64,000 nucleotides of DNA from positions 310,001 through 374,000 of the forward strand of contig NZ_CAADHL010000001.1 of NCBI RefSeq assembly GCF_900699045.1. The letters are read 5' to 3'. Under the pieces are notes generated by a model that saw only the letters and a list, made by a program, of their open reading frames with translations, made no database searches and had not been told where the DNA came from. Below, piece after piece: positions 21,246-32,300 of the stretch (within the stretch, counting starts at the first letter, position 1; every line of letters starts with the position of its first letter). The stretch is from Candidatus Williamhamiltonella defendens (lineage in GTDB: Bacteria; Pseudomonadota; Gammaproteobacteria; Enterobacterales; Enterobacteriaceae). The translations under genes were made by a program, and so were the position numbers.

Positions 21246-22325
21246 TTATTCCTTATATCGATATTTTTTTTGAAGACAATTCACTTTCAGCAAATAACGA
21301 CGTGCCTCGCTGACTGGATGCCGAGTGCTCAGTATATAAAACACATCATCTGATTGCATTCGGTTAATGACCTCGATGGCTTTATTTTTATCTGTAGAAA
21401 ATGCGCGCAATACACTACCTGCCCCCCCGTTATAACCCGAGATAATCGCATAACGACGAGAGATTGGGTTTTTAATTTCTCTTAAATAACTTTTTTTTAA
21501 AATAGACAAATAGGCTGTACCAATATCAATGTTATTTTTAGGATTAAACAAATAGCTTCGGCTTGGTTGTCCGCTTTTTCCTTTCATCTGGAAAACATCT
21601 TTCCCTGCGGTATATCTCATCACTTGCATTAAACCTAATGCATCACAAGAGCTTACAGCATAAGGATTAAAGCTTGATTCTGTCTGCATAATCGCCAAAA
21701 TTAAGGAGGTTTCAATACCATATTTCGCCGACGCATGCTTGATGAAAGACCAATATTTTTTAGCTCTTTGATCAATATGATTTGGCACCATCTTTAACGT
21801 GATTGACCATATCCAGTCTATCCCAGAGCGTCTTTTCTGTATTTTTGTCTTTAACAGATAATCAGCAAAATGCCGTGCAGCCCATTGGGAACGAATGGGT
21901 TGATGATGGTTATCTAATACTTGGCCATATAAAAATGGATGTTGACTGATGGTGATGTCGTTGAGGTCTGAATACAGATCAACAGAAGTGGGATCATCTC
22001 CCATAAGTAAAGTTGCAATCATAGCGTTACCTAAATGACTTTTAGGATCTATGGTAGCTATGGTCTCAACTGTAATACTGCCCACTTTAAAATTAATATG
22101 ACTGCGAGTTTGATATTGATCTGTATATTTGACGTAATCTTGAGGACCTGCCATTAATATTTCATTAAATCCCCAAATGTTTTCAATATTGTGTGCAAAT
22201 TGCCCCATTAAAATATCAAAGCTATCTGTGTCTTTGATGTAATCTACATGATTATCTTGATTTTTTTTCTTTGCACAAGAAATCAATAGGAAGATCAGCA
22301 GAAATAAAATCGCTATTTTCTTCAT
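21246..22325 (-). CDS. mltC: Membrane-bound lytic transglycosylase C
   Basis: A 359-residue lipoprotein, the length of E. coli MltC. The signal ends in the lipobox LLISC (Cys at about residue 17). The N-terminal DUF3393 domain holds [17 protein letters not shown], and the SLT domain contains the catalytic Glu in [17 protein letters not shown] followed by ALGLMQV and the AYNGGAG-like GYNGGAG. It cleaves glycan strands to 1,6-anhydromuramyl products at the outer membrane. It follows mutY-yggX as in E. coli (mutY-yggX-mltC). Confidence 0.95.
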   Translation of the reverse strand: MKKIAILFLLIFLLISCAKKKNQDNHVDYIKDTDSFDILMGQFAHNIENIWGFNEILMAGPQDYVKYTDQYQTRSHINFKVGSITVETIATIDPKSHLGNAMIATLLMGDDPTSVDLYSDLNDITISQHPFLYGQVLDNHHQPIRSQWAARHFADYLLKTKIQKRRSGIDWIWSITLKMVPNHIDQRAKKYWSFIKHASAKYGIETSLILAIMQTESSFNPYAVSSCDALGLMQVMRYTAGKDVFQMKGKSGQPSRSYLFNPKNNIDIGTAYLSILKKSYLREIKNPISRRYAIISGYNGGAGSVLRAFSTDKNKAIEVINRMQSDDVFYILSTRHPVSEARRYLLKVNCLQKKYRYKE

Positions 22326-22354
22326 GTTATGAACCAGATTTAAACAAAAAAAGT

Positions 22355-22627
22355 CTAGTCTTTAGGTGGAATGTATCCCGAGATATGTACATCCTGTCCT
22401 TCAAACAAAAATTTAATCATTTCACGCTCTAGTAATGCCCTATCTTCTTGATGAATCATGCTCAGCTTTTTTTCATTAATCAGCATAGTCTGTTTATTTA
22501 GCCAAAGTAACCAAGCTTCTTGAGATATGTCATCATAAATACGTCGACCTATATCCCCTGGATAAATTTGCAAATCTTGTCCAAGTGCCTTTTTTTTTAA
22601 AAAAGTACAAAAAATCGTTCTACTCAT
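22355..22627 (-). CDS. yggX: Fe(2+)-trafficking protein YggX, possible independent start inside mutY frame
   Basis: The last 90 codons of the mutY frame are a complete Ygg[19 protein letters not shown] to ISGYIPPKD, compared with 91 residues in E. coli. Cys7, the conserved reactive thiol, is present, as are GRRIYDDIS and [11 protein letters not shown]. YggX protects Fe-S clusters from oxidants, and MutY carries such a cluster. AAAAGGAAAAACAG lies just before the ATG, giving a Shine-Dalgarno-like GGA about 9 bases upstream. So both a fused and a free YggX could be made. Confidence 0.75.
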   Translation of the reverse strand: MSRTIFCTFLKKKALGQDLQIYPGDIGRRIYDDISQEAWLLWLNKQTMLINEKKLSMIHQEDRALLEREMIKFLFEGQDVHISGYIPPKD

Positions 22628-23713
22628 ATCTGTTTTTCCTTTTTTTATTTTTATGCGAGCATTTTTATTGTTCATATTCAGTTGTAATAGCAAACGTTTC
22701 ACCGGAGCCGCCAATCCTATTGATGGAGGTTCAGATAAGTGGTACCACAAACCTTTTTCCTTCTCCATACATCTGTTGTTTAAGCCTTTCGTTTTAAGTA
22801 AAAAAGGCAAAATATCTAAATGAAAATGTGTGAAAGTGTGACGAAAGCGCGCCAGAGTAGATAAATCTACTTCTTTTAGCCCACGAATATTCAACCACAG
22901 AGCAAGCTCTGAAGCTTTCTTAAACTCTGGGAAACAAAATAAACCACCCCATAAGCCGATAGGTGGGCGTTGTTCAAGCCAAATCTGTTCTCCATTTTGT
23001 ATCAAAAGAAAATACGCGGTTTTTTCAGGGGGTATTTTTTTAGGTTTTGTAGTAGGATAATCAGCCCATCTGTGATTCGCAAAGGCCAAGCAACCAATCT
23101 GTAGCGGGCAAATCGTGCATTCAGGCGTAGAGTGAGTACATATCATCGCGCCAAGATCCATTATGGCTTGATTAAATGCCGCAGCATCAGAAAGCAACAT
23201 CCTTTCTTCGCTGAGGTTCCATAATTTTTGCTCCACTTCTTTTTTATTTGGCCAACCCTCTATTGCATAACAGCGGGCCAATACTCTTTTTACATTTCCA
23301 TCCAGAATAGGAAAAGATTCCCCCATCGACAACGACAAAATAGCACCGGCGGTCGATCGGCCAATCCCTGGTAATGCAACGATATCTGAAAAAGCCAAAG
23401 GAAATTGCCCTTGATATTGAGCAAAGATCGTTTGAGCGGCCTTATGCAAATTTCGCGCACGAGCATAATACCCAAGACCTGTCCATAGATGTAATACTTC
23501 ATCTAAAGAGGCTTGAGCGAGGTCTTTGATATTTGGGAAGCGTGTCACAAAACGCTGAAAATAAGGGATCACGGTTGCGACCTTTGTTTGTTGCAACATG
23601 ACTTCTGAAAGCCATACACGATAAGGGGTTTTATTTAATTGCCAGGGCAAAGTTTTCCGGCCATGTTGGTGATGCCAGTTAACTAACATTTCCGAAAATT
23701 TTTTTGCTTGCAT
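22355..23713 (-). CDS. mutY: Adenine DNA glycosylase MutY fused in frame to YggX
   Basis: A 452-codon frame: residues 1 to about 345 are MutY and 363-452 are YggX, with no stop between. MutY removes A opposite 8-oxoG. Catalytic E37 is in LSEVMLQQT, the helix-hairpin-helix GK motif is [10 protein letters not shown] (115-124), D138 is in ILDGNVKR, and the 4Fe-4S cysteines are C192, C199, C202 and C208, identical to E. coli numbering. The C-terminal NUDIX-like domain with [12 protein letters not shown] recognises 8-oxoG. The E. coli MutY end is replaced by a lysine/asparagine-rich linker of about 18 residues that leads into YggX. Loss of the mutY stop is the simplest origin. Confidence 0.93.
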   Translation of the reverse strand: MQAKKFSEMLVNWHHQHGRKTLPWQLNKTPYRVWLSEVMLQQTKVATVIPYFQRFVTRFPNIKDLAQASLDEVLHLWTGLGYYARARNLHKAAQTIFAQYQGQFPLAFSDIVALPGIGRSTAGAILSLSMGESFPILDGNVKRVLARCYAIEGWPNKKEVEQKLWNLSEERMLLSDAAAFNQAIMDLGAMICTHSTPECTICPLQIGCLAFANHRWADYPTTKPKKIPPEKTAYFLLIQNGEQIWLEQRPPIGLWGGLFCFPEFKKASELALWLNIRGLKEVDLSTLARFRHTFTHFHLDILPFLLKTKGLNNRCMEKEKGLWYHLSEPPSIGLAAPVKRLLLQLNMNNKNARIKIKKGKTDMSRTIFCTFLKKKALGQDLQIYPGDIGRRIYDDISQEAWLLWLNKQTMLINEKKLSMIHQEDRALLEREMIKFLFEGQDVHISGYIPPKD

Positions 23714-23837
23714 CCTAAGTAGTATCCAACCAATAAACTCAATAAGTTCAAATCATACCGTTTTTTTCTGATATTGCAGCATAGAGTCTTGAAACTGTAA
23801 ACTATCGCTTTTTTATTTCTCAAAGATAAAACACAAT

Positions 23838-24563
23838 ATGTTATCAATTTTAAAAGAAACAGAGGCGTTACGGCCCATCCGTAGTTTTGTACGTCGTCAG
23901 AGACGTTTAACAAAAGCGCAAAAATGGGCTTTAGATCAATACTGGCGACAAATGGGTGTGGACTACCAAAACAGCTTGCTTGACACGACTCAATTATTTA
24001 GGCGAAAAGCGCCACTTGTATTAGAAATCGGTTTTGGTATGGGAGATTCTCTGATCACTACAGCAATACTGAACCCAGAACAAGATTTTTTAGGGGTGGA
24101 AGTTCATATACCTGGCATAGGTACCTGTTTGAGATCAGCTCATGCCGCTCATGTGACGAATGTGAGAATTATTTGTCATGACGCTGTTGAGGTACTCAAA
24201 CATATGATTGCAGATCATTCTCTAGAAAAAGTGCAATTATTCTTCCCTGATCCATGGCATAAAGCACGGCATCATAAAAGGCGTATTGTACAACGCCCTT
24301 TTTTAGAGTTGGTGAAAACTAAATTAAAAGTAGGGGGATGGTGTCATATGGCAACCGATTGGCAGCCTTATGCCGAACATATGCTCAAAGTTATTTCAAT
24401 GATCGACGGTTATAAAAACCTTTCTGTTAGTGAGAACTATGTAGAACGACCTGAATCAAGACCTTTAACCAAATTTGAAACCAGAGGTAAAAAACTAGGT
24501 CATGGTGTTTGGGATTTGTTATTTGAAAAAATAACTAAAGCAAGCTTAAAAGAGGGGGGGTAA
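23838..24563 (+). CDS. trmB: tRNA (guanine-N7)-methyltransferase
   Basis: A 241-residue SAM-dependent enzyme (E. coli 239) that makes m7G46 in tRNA. SAM motif I is [11 protein letters not shown] (about residues 62-72); the catalytic region has the [13 protein letters not shown] signature and the C-terminal [11 protein letters not shown]. It is divergent from mutY, as in E. coli (yggH-mutY). The start ATG at 23838 gives an N-terminus shorter than E. coli before the conserved [12 protein letters not shown] segment. Confidence 0.95.
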   Translation: MLSILKETEALRPIRSFVRRQRRLTKAQKWALDQYWRQMGVDYQNSLLDTTQLFRRKAPLVLEIGFGMGDSLITTAILNPEQDFLGVEVHIPGIGTCLRSAHAAHVTNVRIICHDAVEVLKHMIADHSLEKVQLFFPDPWHKARHHKRRIVQRPFLELVKTKLKVGGWCHMATDWQPYAEHMLKVISMIDGYKNLSVSENYVERPESRPLTKFETRGKKLGHGVWDLLFEKITKASLKEGG

Positions 24564-24569
24564 AAAATT

Positions 24570-24645
24570 TGGCTCCTCTGACTGGATTCGAACCAGTGAC
24601 ATACGGATTAACAGTCCGCCGTTCTACCAACTGAACTACAGAGGA
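24570..24645 (-). tRNA. tRNA-Asn (anticodon GTT)
   Basis: The minus strand reads TCCTCTGTAGTTCAGTTGG, then an anticodon stem-loop with ACTGTTAATC (anticodon GTT), a T arm with GGTTCGAATCC and an encoded CCA end. It differs from the E. coli tRNA-Asn at very few positions. All four stems pair and the length is 76. It lies 6 bases beyond the trmB stop on the opposite strand. Confidence 0.97.
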
Positions 24646-24771
24646 ATAGATTGAACGAGGTGCGCATGATATCCAGTTGCTTTTGTACTGTCAACGCTAA
24701 ATTGTAGCAAGAAATTTAAATATAAATTGAGACTCAAGAGTTTAATGATGACAGATAAATTTTATTTTATC

Positions 24772-25644
24772 TTAATCTTGCCAGTTATTATCCAAGGCAT
24801 AACGATAAAGCGCATTTTTTTTGACATGATGAATTTTAGAGGTTAAAGCAGCTGATTTTTTGATAGATAGCTCAGAATGTAATAAATGAAAAGTTTCTAA
24901 TGCCGCATGAGGCAAAGAATTGTCGGATTTGATTCGATGGCCTTCCATGATAAGCACCATTTCCCCACGATGACGATTTTTATCGTCTTTTATCCAATTG
25001 AGTAATTTTTGAACAGGCGCCCCATAAATCGATTCCCAAGTTTTAGTGAGCTCCCGAGCAAGCACCACATAACGTTCTTCCCCAAATATTGAGGATATAT
25101 CTTGTAAACTGTCGAGTACACGATGGGGTGATTCATAAAAAATCAGGGTTCTCTTTTCTTCAATTAATGCCTTGAGCGCGTTTTGACGCGATGGAGCTTT
25201 TGACGGTAAAAATCCTTCATAACAAAAACGATCTGAAGCAATTCCTGAAGCAGATAACGCCGCAATCGCAGCGCAAGCCCCAGGTAATGGCACAACACGA
25301 ATGCCTTCCTTTCTGCAACTGCGAACTAAGTGATAACCCGGATCATTGATTAATGGCGTGCCCGCATCCGAAACCAGCGCAATACTCTGACCATTTTTTA
25401 ATTTTTCAAGTAAGACACCTATTTTTCGATTTTCGTTATTGTCATGTAATGCAAATAGCCGAGTGGCCTTAATATTAAAATGCTGTAGTAAAAGACCTGT
25501 ATGACGGGTGTCTTCTGCTGCAATCAGATCAACACGCTTTAGTACATCTAAAGCCCTATGTGTAATATCCCCTAAATTTCCGATGGGGGTGGCGATGACA
25601 TAAAGCGTGGAAGCAAAAACGATTTGCTCATTATATTGATGCAT
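24772..25644 (-). CDS. rsmI: 16S rRNA (cytidine-1402-2'-O)-methyltransferase RsmI
   Basis: A 290-residue tetrapyrrole-methylase-fold enzyme (E. coli RsmI/YraL 286). The N-terminal motif [19 protein letters not shown], the [14 protein letters not shown] block, [12 protein letters not shown], the PLPGACA loop and [10 protein letters not shown] are all present. With RsmH it makes the m4Cm1402 modification in the decoding centre. In E. coli it is divergent from lpoA; here it is divergent from envC, so the neighbourhood has been rearranged. Confidence 0.94.
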   Translation of the reverse strand: MHQYNEQIVFASTLYVIATPIGNLGDITHRALDVLKRVDLIAAEDTRHTGLLLQHFNIKATRLFALHDNNENRKIGVLLEKLKNGQSIALVSDAGTPLINDPGYHLVRSCRKEGIRVVPLPGACAAIAALSASGIASDRFCYEGFLPSKAPSRQNALKALIEEKRTLIFYESPHRVLDSLQDISSIFGEERYVVLARELTKTWESIYGAPVQKLLNWIKDDKNRHRGEMVLIMEGHRIKSDNSLPHAALETFHLLHSELSIKKSAALTSKIHHVKKNALYRYALDNNWQD

Positions 25645-25675
25645 TTTTTATCCAAAAAAATATATCGTAAAATAA

Positions 25676-25715
25676 TTTTTATTATTAATAAATAAAATAT
25701 TATTAATAATAAAAA
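25676..25715. other. 15-bp AT-only inverted repeat between rsmI and envC
   Basis: Bases 25676-25690 are exactly complementary to 25701-25715 across a ten-base loop. It contains only A and T and sits in the divergent intergenic region. It could be an operator or cruciform, but AT composition makes chance pairing more likely than usual. Confidence 0.35.
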
Positions 25716-25854
25716 AATTTTTTAAGATGATTCGATATCACATGTTTTTTGCCATAAAAAAAGCAAATTAATGAAAAAATCGAGCATGGTTTCAAAAATA
25801 AAAAACACCCTGAAATATATTTAGCTCAATTTCCAAAAGTCTCTAAGGAGATGC

Positions 25855-27102
25855 ATGTTTTATAGAGCATATTTTAAATCGAAGCCGATGATTAAGGTCG
25901 TATACCCATTTTTTTTATTAGGAATTTCCCTGTTAGAGTCCTCTTTTTCGGGAGCCTCTGATCTATTACTCTATAAAAAAAACAGTGACAACAAAGTACA
26001 ACTTGCAACACTTCAACAGGAAATTGCAAAAAAAGAAAAAACGGTTCTGGAGAAACAGAAAAAACAGCATCAATTATTGAGTCAATTTAAAAAAAAAGAA
26101 AAAGCGATTGAAAAACTGAAGCGAACATTAGCTCTTTCAAAAAACGCCGTAAATAAAATAAATGAAGAAATCGCTGAATTTTCAGAGTCTATTGATGCCT
26201 TAAAAAATACCCTAAACGCACAACAGTTGATGCTTGCTCAACAACTCGATTTTATTTTTAAGCAAGAAAAAACACACGGTGTACAATTTTTATTAAAAGG
26301 TGAAGAAAGCCACCTTTCTTGGCGGGTGCTTTCTTATATAGATTATTTGAATCAGGCTCGCGTTAACTCTGTTCAGGAGTTAAAAAATACTCAAATCAAT
26401 TTAAGCGAAAAAAAAAGCATATTAATAAAGAAAAAAAATCAACAGAACACATTATTAGATCAGCAAAAAACACAACAGATACAATTTAAAAAAATACCGT
26501 GGGCACATGAAAAAATTTTATCATTATTAGAAGCCTCTATTAAAAAGGAAAAGAGCTCTCTTGACCATTTAAAATCATATGAAACACAATTAATAAATTC
26601 CATCCTCAAGGCACAACGAGCAGCTCACATGCGTTATGAATATGCAGACAAAAAAGGCAAGAAATCTCAACCTAATAATCGGAAGCATTTTTTCGTATCT
26701 CTCACCTTAGGAATAGGAGCACCCAAAGGGAAAATAAGCTGGCCAGTAAAAGGCACTCTGCTTCATCATTTTGGTGAATCACTACAGGGTGAACTACGTT
26801 GGAAAGGGATGGTCATTGACATAAATGAAGGTGAACCCATAAAAGCCATCGCTGATGGCTATGTTTTATTGGCTGATTGGCTACAGGGATATGGTCTAGT
26901 GGTAGTCATAGAGCATGGTAAAGGGGACATGAGTTTATATGGTTATAATAAAAAAATATTGGTTAAATTAAATACACAGGTAAAAGCAGGGCAACCCATC
27001 ACGTTAGCTGGCAGCAGCCCTTTGGAAGGAAAACCTGCGCTTTATTTTGAAATACGTCGACAAGGTCAAGCTGTCAATCCACGGCTTTGGCTTAAAAAAT
27101 AA
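25855..27102 (+). CDS. envC: Murein hydrolase activator EnvC
   Basis: A 415-residue periplasmic protein (E. coli 419). A signal or anchor segment is at about residues 12-34, a long coiled coil rich in K, E and Q fills about 45-255, and a LytM/M23 domain begins near 290 (GKISWPVKGTLLHHFG). As in E. coli EnvC, the LytM metal ligands are not all present (the H-G-x-G-D-like motif reads EHGKGDMSLYGYN without the second HxH), so the domain activates AmiA and AmiB at the division septum rather than cutting murein. FtsEX-dependent control is known for the family. Confidence 0.94.
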   Translation: MFYRAYFKSKPMIKVVYPFFLLGISLLESSFSGASDLLLYKKNSDNKVQLATLQQEIAKKEKTVLEKQKKQHQLLSQFKKKEKAIEKLKRTLALSKNAVNKINEEIAEFSESIDALKNTLNAQQLMLAQQLDFIFKQEKTHGVQFLLKGEESHLSWRVLSYIDYLNQARVNSVQELKNTQINLSEKKSILIKKKNQQNTLLDQQKTQQIQFKKIPWAHEKILSLLEASIKKEKSSLDHLKSYETQLINSILKAQRAAHMRYEYADKKGKKSQPNNRKHFFVSLTLGIGAPKGKISWPVKGTLLHHFGESLQGELRWKGMVIDINEGEPIKAIADGYVLLADWLQGYGLVVVIEHGKGDMSLYGYNKKILVKLNTQVKAGQPITLAGSSPLEGKPALYFEIRRQGQAVNPRLWLKK

Positions 27103-27206
27103 CAACGATTTATTATTCGTTTGATTATTTTATCGTCAATATTATTTGTTCACTTTTTTGATTACCTTATATTGTAATTTCAAATTATAATCATCAAGGA
27201 TCTTAA

Positions 27207-27659
27207 ATGATGTTTTTTAGCTCCACTTTCTTTGTTTTATTACTATTTGCAATACTGGGTCTAATCAGCAAAAACACGACGTTGAGCATCTCTGTAGTGT
27301 GCTTGTTTTTTCTGTCTTTTATTTATCCAAACTTGCTTTTTCCTTGGGTTGAAAAATATGCATTAAAAGCCGGGATCCTCATTTTAACTATCGCTGTGTT
27401 AGAGCCGATTGCCAGTGGAAAAATCAATGTGCGTGACATTTTTAATTCTTTCACTCACTGGCAATCCATCCTAGGCATTCTCATTGGTGTCTTCGTTTCT
27501 TGGTTAGGAGGACGAGGGGTTTCATTGATGAGTCATCAACCTTCAGTCGTAACAGGTTTGCTGGTGGGCACGATTTTAGGTGTGGCGTTTTTTAAAGGCG
27601 TGCCCGTGGGGCCTTTGATTGCAGCTGGGCTGCTTTCACTCGCACTTGGCAAGTTTTAA
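27207..27659 (+). CDS. yeaL: UPF0756 (DUF441) membrane protein YeaL
   Basis: A 150-residue membrane protein (E. coli YeaL 148) with about four hydrophobic segments. Diagnostic stretches are [15 protein letters not shown] and the C-terminal [32 protein letters not shown]. Function unknown. It is monocistronic, with the tmcA ruin starting 16 bases downstream. Confidence 0.9.
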   Translation: MMFFSSTFFVLLLFAILGLISKNTTLSISVVCLFFLSFIYPNLLFPWVEKYALKAGILILTIAVLEPIASGKINVRDIFNSFTHWQSILGILIGVFVSWLGGRGVSLMSHQPSVVTGLLVGTILGVAFFKGVPVGPLIAAGLLSLALGKF

Positions 27660-27674
27660 TTTATTGAAAACGAA

Positions 27675-29690
27675 ATGGGTCACGCATTAAACAAAAATAA
27701 GAACACAAGGTATCCGTCTTTTATTAATCATAAACGGCAATACGAGATAGTGCTTAGAAACCGCCAAAGCTTTTTACTAGTGGTTACAGGTCGATTAAAT
27801 ATGGGTGGGTGACACTCGTTTAAGCACAGATCCTCTGATTGGCGCTCAATGAGTGCAAAAGTTACTGGGCTAAGAACAATTATATGGCGTGTTTGAGATA
27901 CCACAACAGGGTTAGATATCGATGCCTTGGCCGTGTTAGCAGGAGTTCTGAAAGCAACGAGTTGCTTGTTAATGTTGCTGCCACACTGGGATTCGTGGCA
28001 CAATCTGCTAGATCGGGATAACCTTCGTTGGAGTGAATACAAACATTTTATTCCGACTCCTTATTGTATCTCTCATTTTCAAAAGATACTCTTATCTCCC
28101 CAAGAAGTTGCCTATTAGCGGCAAGGATCGTCACCTCATCTCCCACATAGGTATAAAACGGCTAAAATGGAGAGCGCCTATAGGGCATCCCACTTCAGAA
28201 CAACAAACAATTTTGAATACATCGCTGAGCGTAAAAACGGGCACTTGGCTACTGACTGTAGCTCTAGGATGTGGGAAAGCCACTCTAGCGGGGATGTTTC
28301 TCTCACAATGTTTCGGTGTTTGTGGAGTAACAACACTGATAATCTGCGCTTCAAATTTTAAACAACCACTCTGGTAAAGAGATCATTTTTATAGCACCTG
28401 ATACACTGTTGAATGACTGTCTTAAACATCAGGTAGACCACGTCAATTAGTTGGTGATTGTGATGAAGCAGCTTCTTTGCCTATTGCGCTCACATCAAAA
28501 TTATTAGGCTATTTTCAGTTGATTTTTCTGAATACGACCATAGATGGCTATGAAGGCATAAGACATGCCTTTGTATTGAAATTATTTTCTCAGTTTCCAA
28601 AGGCACAATGGTTAACTTTAAACCAACCTATACGATGGGCAAAAAGTGATTCACGATAGCAGATGTGAACTGAAATAATGATTTTAAATAAAATCCCGAG
28701 TAAGCTCAAAAAGGGTCTACCCAAAAAAATCATCGCTTTTACGCAATCAGACGAGTTATCGCAACCTCGTTGTTTGCAAGCATTTTATAGGGTGCTCTCT
28801 GATGCCTATTATCGGACTTCAACAAAAGATTTACGTCGTCTTACAGATGCTCATGGGATGCATTTTTCGGCGATTTTATCCGGAGATTGTATTTTATCGG
28901 TTTTATAGTTAGTTGATGAAGAAGGTTTGGATGAGCGATTAGTGAGAAAGATTTGGGCTGGACATCGTCGTTCTCCCTGGAGTTTAGTTACCAAATCATT
29001 ATTGACACACAGTGGGCAGTGGTAGGCACCTACATTATGCTCAAGACACATCAGTAGAATTACTATCATGGAAAATATCACCGACAAGGCATTTCTAAAC
29101 AAATGATCTTATTGGAAATCACACGTGCAAAACAGGCAGGTTTGGATTTTATTTCTGTCAGTTTTGGTTATGAACGTAAATTAAGTGATTTTTGGAGGGC
29201 CTGTAGATTTACAGTGGTACGTATAGGATCTCACAATGACACCTGTACTGGTTGTTGCACGTTGATGGCCATATTCCAATTCAGCCCAGCAGGAAAGCTG
29301 CTTTATCAAGCTGCACAAAAACAAATGATTCGAGATGCCACTGATTAAAAGCAAACTTTCTATTTTTTTAGAAACGACAGAGGAGTCACAAGAACTAAAT
29401 CAAGAAGATTGACGTGAGCTTGCAGGTTTTGTTTTTGCAAACCGCCCATTATCTGCAAGTTTAGAGTCATTATAACGTTTATTAAAACAACGATGCATCA
29501 AAAACGCTTGTTCCATTATTCATTTACATAAGTACTTAAAAAAACATATATCACAAAGTCACTCTATTAGATCCCTTGATTTCACTGGCCAAAAGTACTT
29601 ATTGTCTATTTGCGAAATAAAGTCAATCACGCTGTATCTTGTTTAGATAAAGAGTAATTGACCGTCTCGGTGGAAAGCAAATAATTAATG
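27675..29690 (+). pseudogene. tmcA: tRNA(Met) cytidine acetyltransferase TmcA, degenerate
   Basis: Plus-strand fragments in all three frames follow the E. coli TmcA (YpfI) order: QSFLLVVTGRLNMG (27770), LLMLLPHWDSW with DNLRWSEY (27990-28035), SEQQTILNTS, a ruined P-loop in which GRGKS has become LGCGKAT (28270), FQLIFLNTTIDGYEGIRHAF (28510-28570), QPIRWA, YYRTSTKDLRRLTDAHGMHF (28805-28865), LVDEEG, then the acetyltransferase part DFISVSFGYERKLSDFWRAC (29140-29205) and ELAGFVFANRPL (29420). At least eight stops or frameshifts separate them. TmcA makes ac4C at wobble position 34 of elongator tRNA-Met, so this modification is probably lost. Confidence 0.93.
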
Positions 29691-29777
29691 TGGTTGATTA
29701 TTTTCAAATTTTCTGTCTTGAACGGCCAATTCTCTTTACTAGATATAATACCGATGAGATACAAACAGACAATAGCT

Positions 29778-29803
29778 AAAAAAATCTCTTGATTACATCA
29801 AGA
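29778..29803 (-). terminator. Intrinsic terminator after gltX
   Basis: On the minus strand TCTTGAT-GTA-ATCAAGA (29787-29803) forms a seven-base stem, followed by GA and seven Ts (29778-29784). It lies 39 bases past the gltX stop. Confidence 0.7.
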
Positions 29804-29841
29804 ATTTATGTAGGGAAGTCAGAGATTGTCAAGGCGTAAAC

Positions 29842-31245
29842 TTATCTAGCAGCAATCAGCGTCAGTGCTTTTTCAATACGAGCTAATGTTCTGGCTTGAC
29901 CAATGGCGTGGATAGTCATATGTAAAGCAGGAGATTGAGCTTGGCCTGTAGCCGCAACCCGTAATGGCATCCCTATTTTTTCCATCCCTATTTCAAGTTC
30001 TTTTGCAGTACTTTCAATTGCATTGTGGATCTCTTCTTTTTCCCATTCAGAAAGAGTAGCTAATTTGATGCTCACCTGTGACAAAGGCTCATATGCCTGT
30101 GCTCGTAGGTATTTTTTCGCTGCATTTTCATTAAATTGATCGAACTCCTCATAAAAATAACGGCAAGATTCAGCCATTTCCTTCAAAGTTTTACAGCGAT
30201 CGCCTAGTAATTTAACTATTGTGACCAATTCAGGGCCTTGAGCAGTATTGAATCCTGCTTTTTCAATATGCCACGCAAGATGTACCGCTACCTCTTCTAT
30301 TGGCAAATGATTAATATAATATTGGTTTAACCAAAGTAATTTTGCTGTATTAAAACTGGCCGCGGATTTACTAACCGCCTCCAATGTAAAAAGCGTTTTC
30401 ATCTCATCGACAGAAAAAATTTCTTGGTCACCATACGACCAGCCTAAACGAACCAAATAATTGAGTAGTGCTTGAGGTAGATAACCTTGATCACGATATT
30501 CCATGACACTAACAGCATTAAAACGTTTTGATAATTTTTGACCATTTTCTCCGAGAATCATAGAAACATGAGCATATTCTGGAATAGGTGCCTTCAACGC
30601 TTTTAAAATATTGATTTGCCTAGGCGTGTTATTAATATGATCTTCACCTCGAATCACATGAGTAATACCCATATCCCAGTCATCAATCACAACACAAAAG
30701 TTATATGTGGGTAAACTATCGCTACGACGAATAATAAGATCGTCCAATTCCTTATTGCTAAATTTAATTTCTCCGCGGATCTTATCTTTAAAAATAACAA
30801 AACCTTCTTCTGGATTACAAAAACGAATAACCGAAAGTGTTTTATCAGAGGGTGGATTTTGATAATGTCTACATCTCCTATCGTAACGAGGTTTTAAACC
30901 TTCCATCATCTGTTTTGTACGTAATTTTTCTAAACGTTCTTTACTACAATAACATTTGTACGCTGTTTTATTATTCAGCATGGATTCAATGACGCTATTG
31001 TAGCGATCCATTCGTTTCGTTTGGAAGTAGGGTCCTTCATCCCAGCTTATATTTAACCAATTCATGCCGTCCATAATCGCATCGATAGCTTCTTGAGTAG
31101 AACGTTCAAGATCAGTATCTTCAATACGAAGTACAAATTCACCATCCATATGATGCGCAAATAACCAAGAATAAAGCGCTGTGCGTACTCCACCTATATG
31201 AAGATCTCCTGTAGGGCTGGGAGCAAATCGGGTTTTTATTTTCAT
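29842..31245 (-). CDS. gltX: Glutamyl-tRNA synthetase
   Basis: A 467-residue class I synthetase (E. coli 471). The HIGH-type signature is [13 protein letters not shown] (residues 7-19) and the KMSKS-type loop is [10 protein letters not shown] (about 237). The zinc-binding segment is visible as [11 protein letters not shown] with CRHY downstream. A C-terminal anticodon-binding domain is complete. It charges tRNA-Glu. The tRNA genes that flank gltX in E. coli are not present here; fis is upstream. Confidence 0.96.
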   Translation of the reverse strand: MKIKTRFAPSPTGDLHIGGVRTALYSWLFAHHMDGEFVLRIEDTDLERSTQEAIDAIMDGMNWLNISWDEGPYFQTKRMDRYNSVIESMLNNKTAYKCYCSKERLEKLRTKQMMEGLKPRYDRRCRHYQNPPSDKTLSVIRFCNPEEGFVIFKDKIRGEIKFSNKELDDLIIRRSDSLPTYNFCVVIDDWDMGITHVIRGEDHINNTPRQINILKALKAPIPEYAHVSMILGENGQKLSKRFNAVSVMEYRDQGYLPQALLNYLVRLGWSYGDQEIFSVDEMKTLFTLEAVSKSAASFNTAKLLWLNQYYINHLPIEEVAVHLAWHIEKAGFNTAQGPELVTIVKLLGDRCKTLKEMAESCRYFYEEFDQFNENAAKKYLRAQAYEPLSQVSIKLATLSEWEKEEIHNAIESTAKELEIGMEKIGMPLRVAATGQAQSPALHMTIHAIGQARTLARIEKALTLIAAR

Positions 31246-31325
31246 TAAGATTGATGCCTGTATTTCTTTATTTGAGCCGAATAGAAGAGATTTTGCTTGC
31301 TTTTAATAAAGTGATTCAAATGGAT

Positions 31326-31625
31326 TCACTGATCCATGGCATATTTTTTTAATTTTTTACGTAGAGTGCCGCGGTTAATACCCATGATATTGGCAGCAAT
31401 TGTCTGATTACCCTCAGTATATTCCATTACCATCTCGAGGAGAGGTTGTTCCACTTCATCTAATACCAAAGAATAAAGTTTGGTCACATTTTGACCGTTT
31501 AATTGAAAAAAATAATTTTTCAATGCCAGTCTTACTGAATCACGAAGAAGTGTTTGCATGGAATGATTTTCTATATTGGTGTTATTAGAAATGAATACGT
31601 CGTAATTTTTACGATATTCGAACAT
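31326..31625 (-). CDS. fis: DNA-binding protein Fis
   Basis: A 99-residue nucleoid protein (E. coli 98). The C-terminal helix-turn-helix [23 protein letters not shown] is almost unchanged and the dimer core [13 protein letters not shown] is intact. The N-terminal beta-hairpin that contacts DNA invertases is the variable part. In nearly all enterics fis is the second gene of dusB-fis; here no dusB precedes it, so fis must use its own promoter in 31626-31827. Confidence 0.95.
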   Translation of the reverse strand: MFEYRKNYDVFISNNTNIENHSMQTLLRDSVRLALKNYFFQLNGQNVTKLYSLVLDEVEQPLLEMVMEYTEGNQTIAANIMGINRGTLRKKLKKYAMDQ

Positions 31626-31827
31626 AACTCAGCTCTTTTGGATTGATATGAATTTTTTTAAAGGAACGACATAGTACGCATTTTCATCTAAAGAATAAAG
31701 AATCAGTTTTGAAAAAACGGCATTAAGTTTTCTTTATTGAGGATAAAATTTATTGACAAGCAAACAGTAAAAAGGCAAATTTCACGGATTTTAACTTATA
31801 TTCAATCAATTTATTTGGGAGTTAGCT

Positions 31828-32091
31828 TTGGCCAATATCAAATCAGCGAAAAAACGTGCTATTCAATCTGAAAAACGTCGCAAACATAATGCCAGTCGTC
31901 GTTCCATGGTGCGTACTTTTATCAAAAAAGTATATGCCGCCATTTCTTCTAGTGATAAAAATGCAGCAGAGATAGCATTTCATCAAATGCAGCCCATTAT
32001 TGATCGTCATGCTTGCAAAGGATTAATACACAAAAATAAGGCCGCGCGTCATAAATCAAACCTAATAGCGCAAATTAATGCAATGTTATGA
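31828..32091 (+). CDS. rpsT: 30S ribosomal protein S20
   Basis: An 87-residue basic protein, the length of E. coli S20, starting [21 protein letters not shown]. It uses a TTG start, as does E. coli rpsT, where the weak start is part of S20 autoregulation; a GGGAG Shine-Dalgarno lies 9 bases upstream. The conserved rare start suggests the same translational control is kept. Confidence 0.95.
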   Translation: MANIKSAKKRAIQSEKRRKHNASRRSMVRTFIKKVYAAISSSDKNAAEIAFHQMQPIIDRHACKGLIHKNKAARHKSNLIAQINAML

Positions 32092-32188
32092 GGATAAGCG
32101 TGTTGAAAAAGAGAAGAAGAGACGGTGGTGCATTCAATGTGCCTGAAAAGCCTATTTGAAATAATGACACACGAGGCCAGAACGAGGG

Positions 32189-32235
32189 AAAAGCGCAGTT
32201 AACGTAGACTAAATGCATACTTAAAGTGCGCTTTT
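32189..32235 (+). terminator. Possible terminator after rpsT
   Basis: AAAAGCGCA (32189-32197) pairs with TGCGCTTTT (32227-32235). The loop is about 29 bases, long for an intrinsic terminator, although the arm ends in Ts. Listed as a candidate only. Confidence 0.35.
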
Positions 32236-32300
32236 GATGAAGGATAAGAAACAAACAAAAAGTTTCAAACAGGCACAGAGGTAATTTTTTTATTTTTAAG

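Noticed and set aside
25676..25715. AT-only inverted repeats taken as protein-binding operators
   Set aside because: Composition alone makes such pairing likely in these spacers; kept as low-confidence structural notes only.
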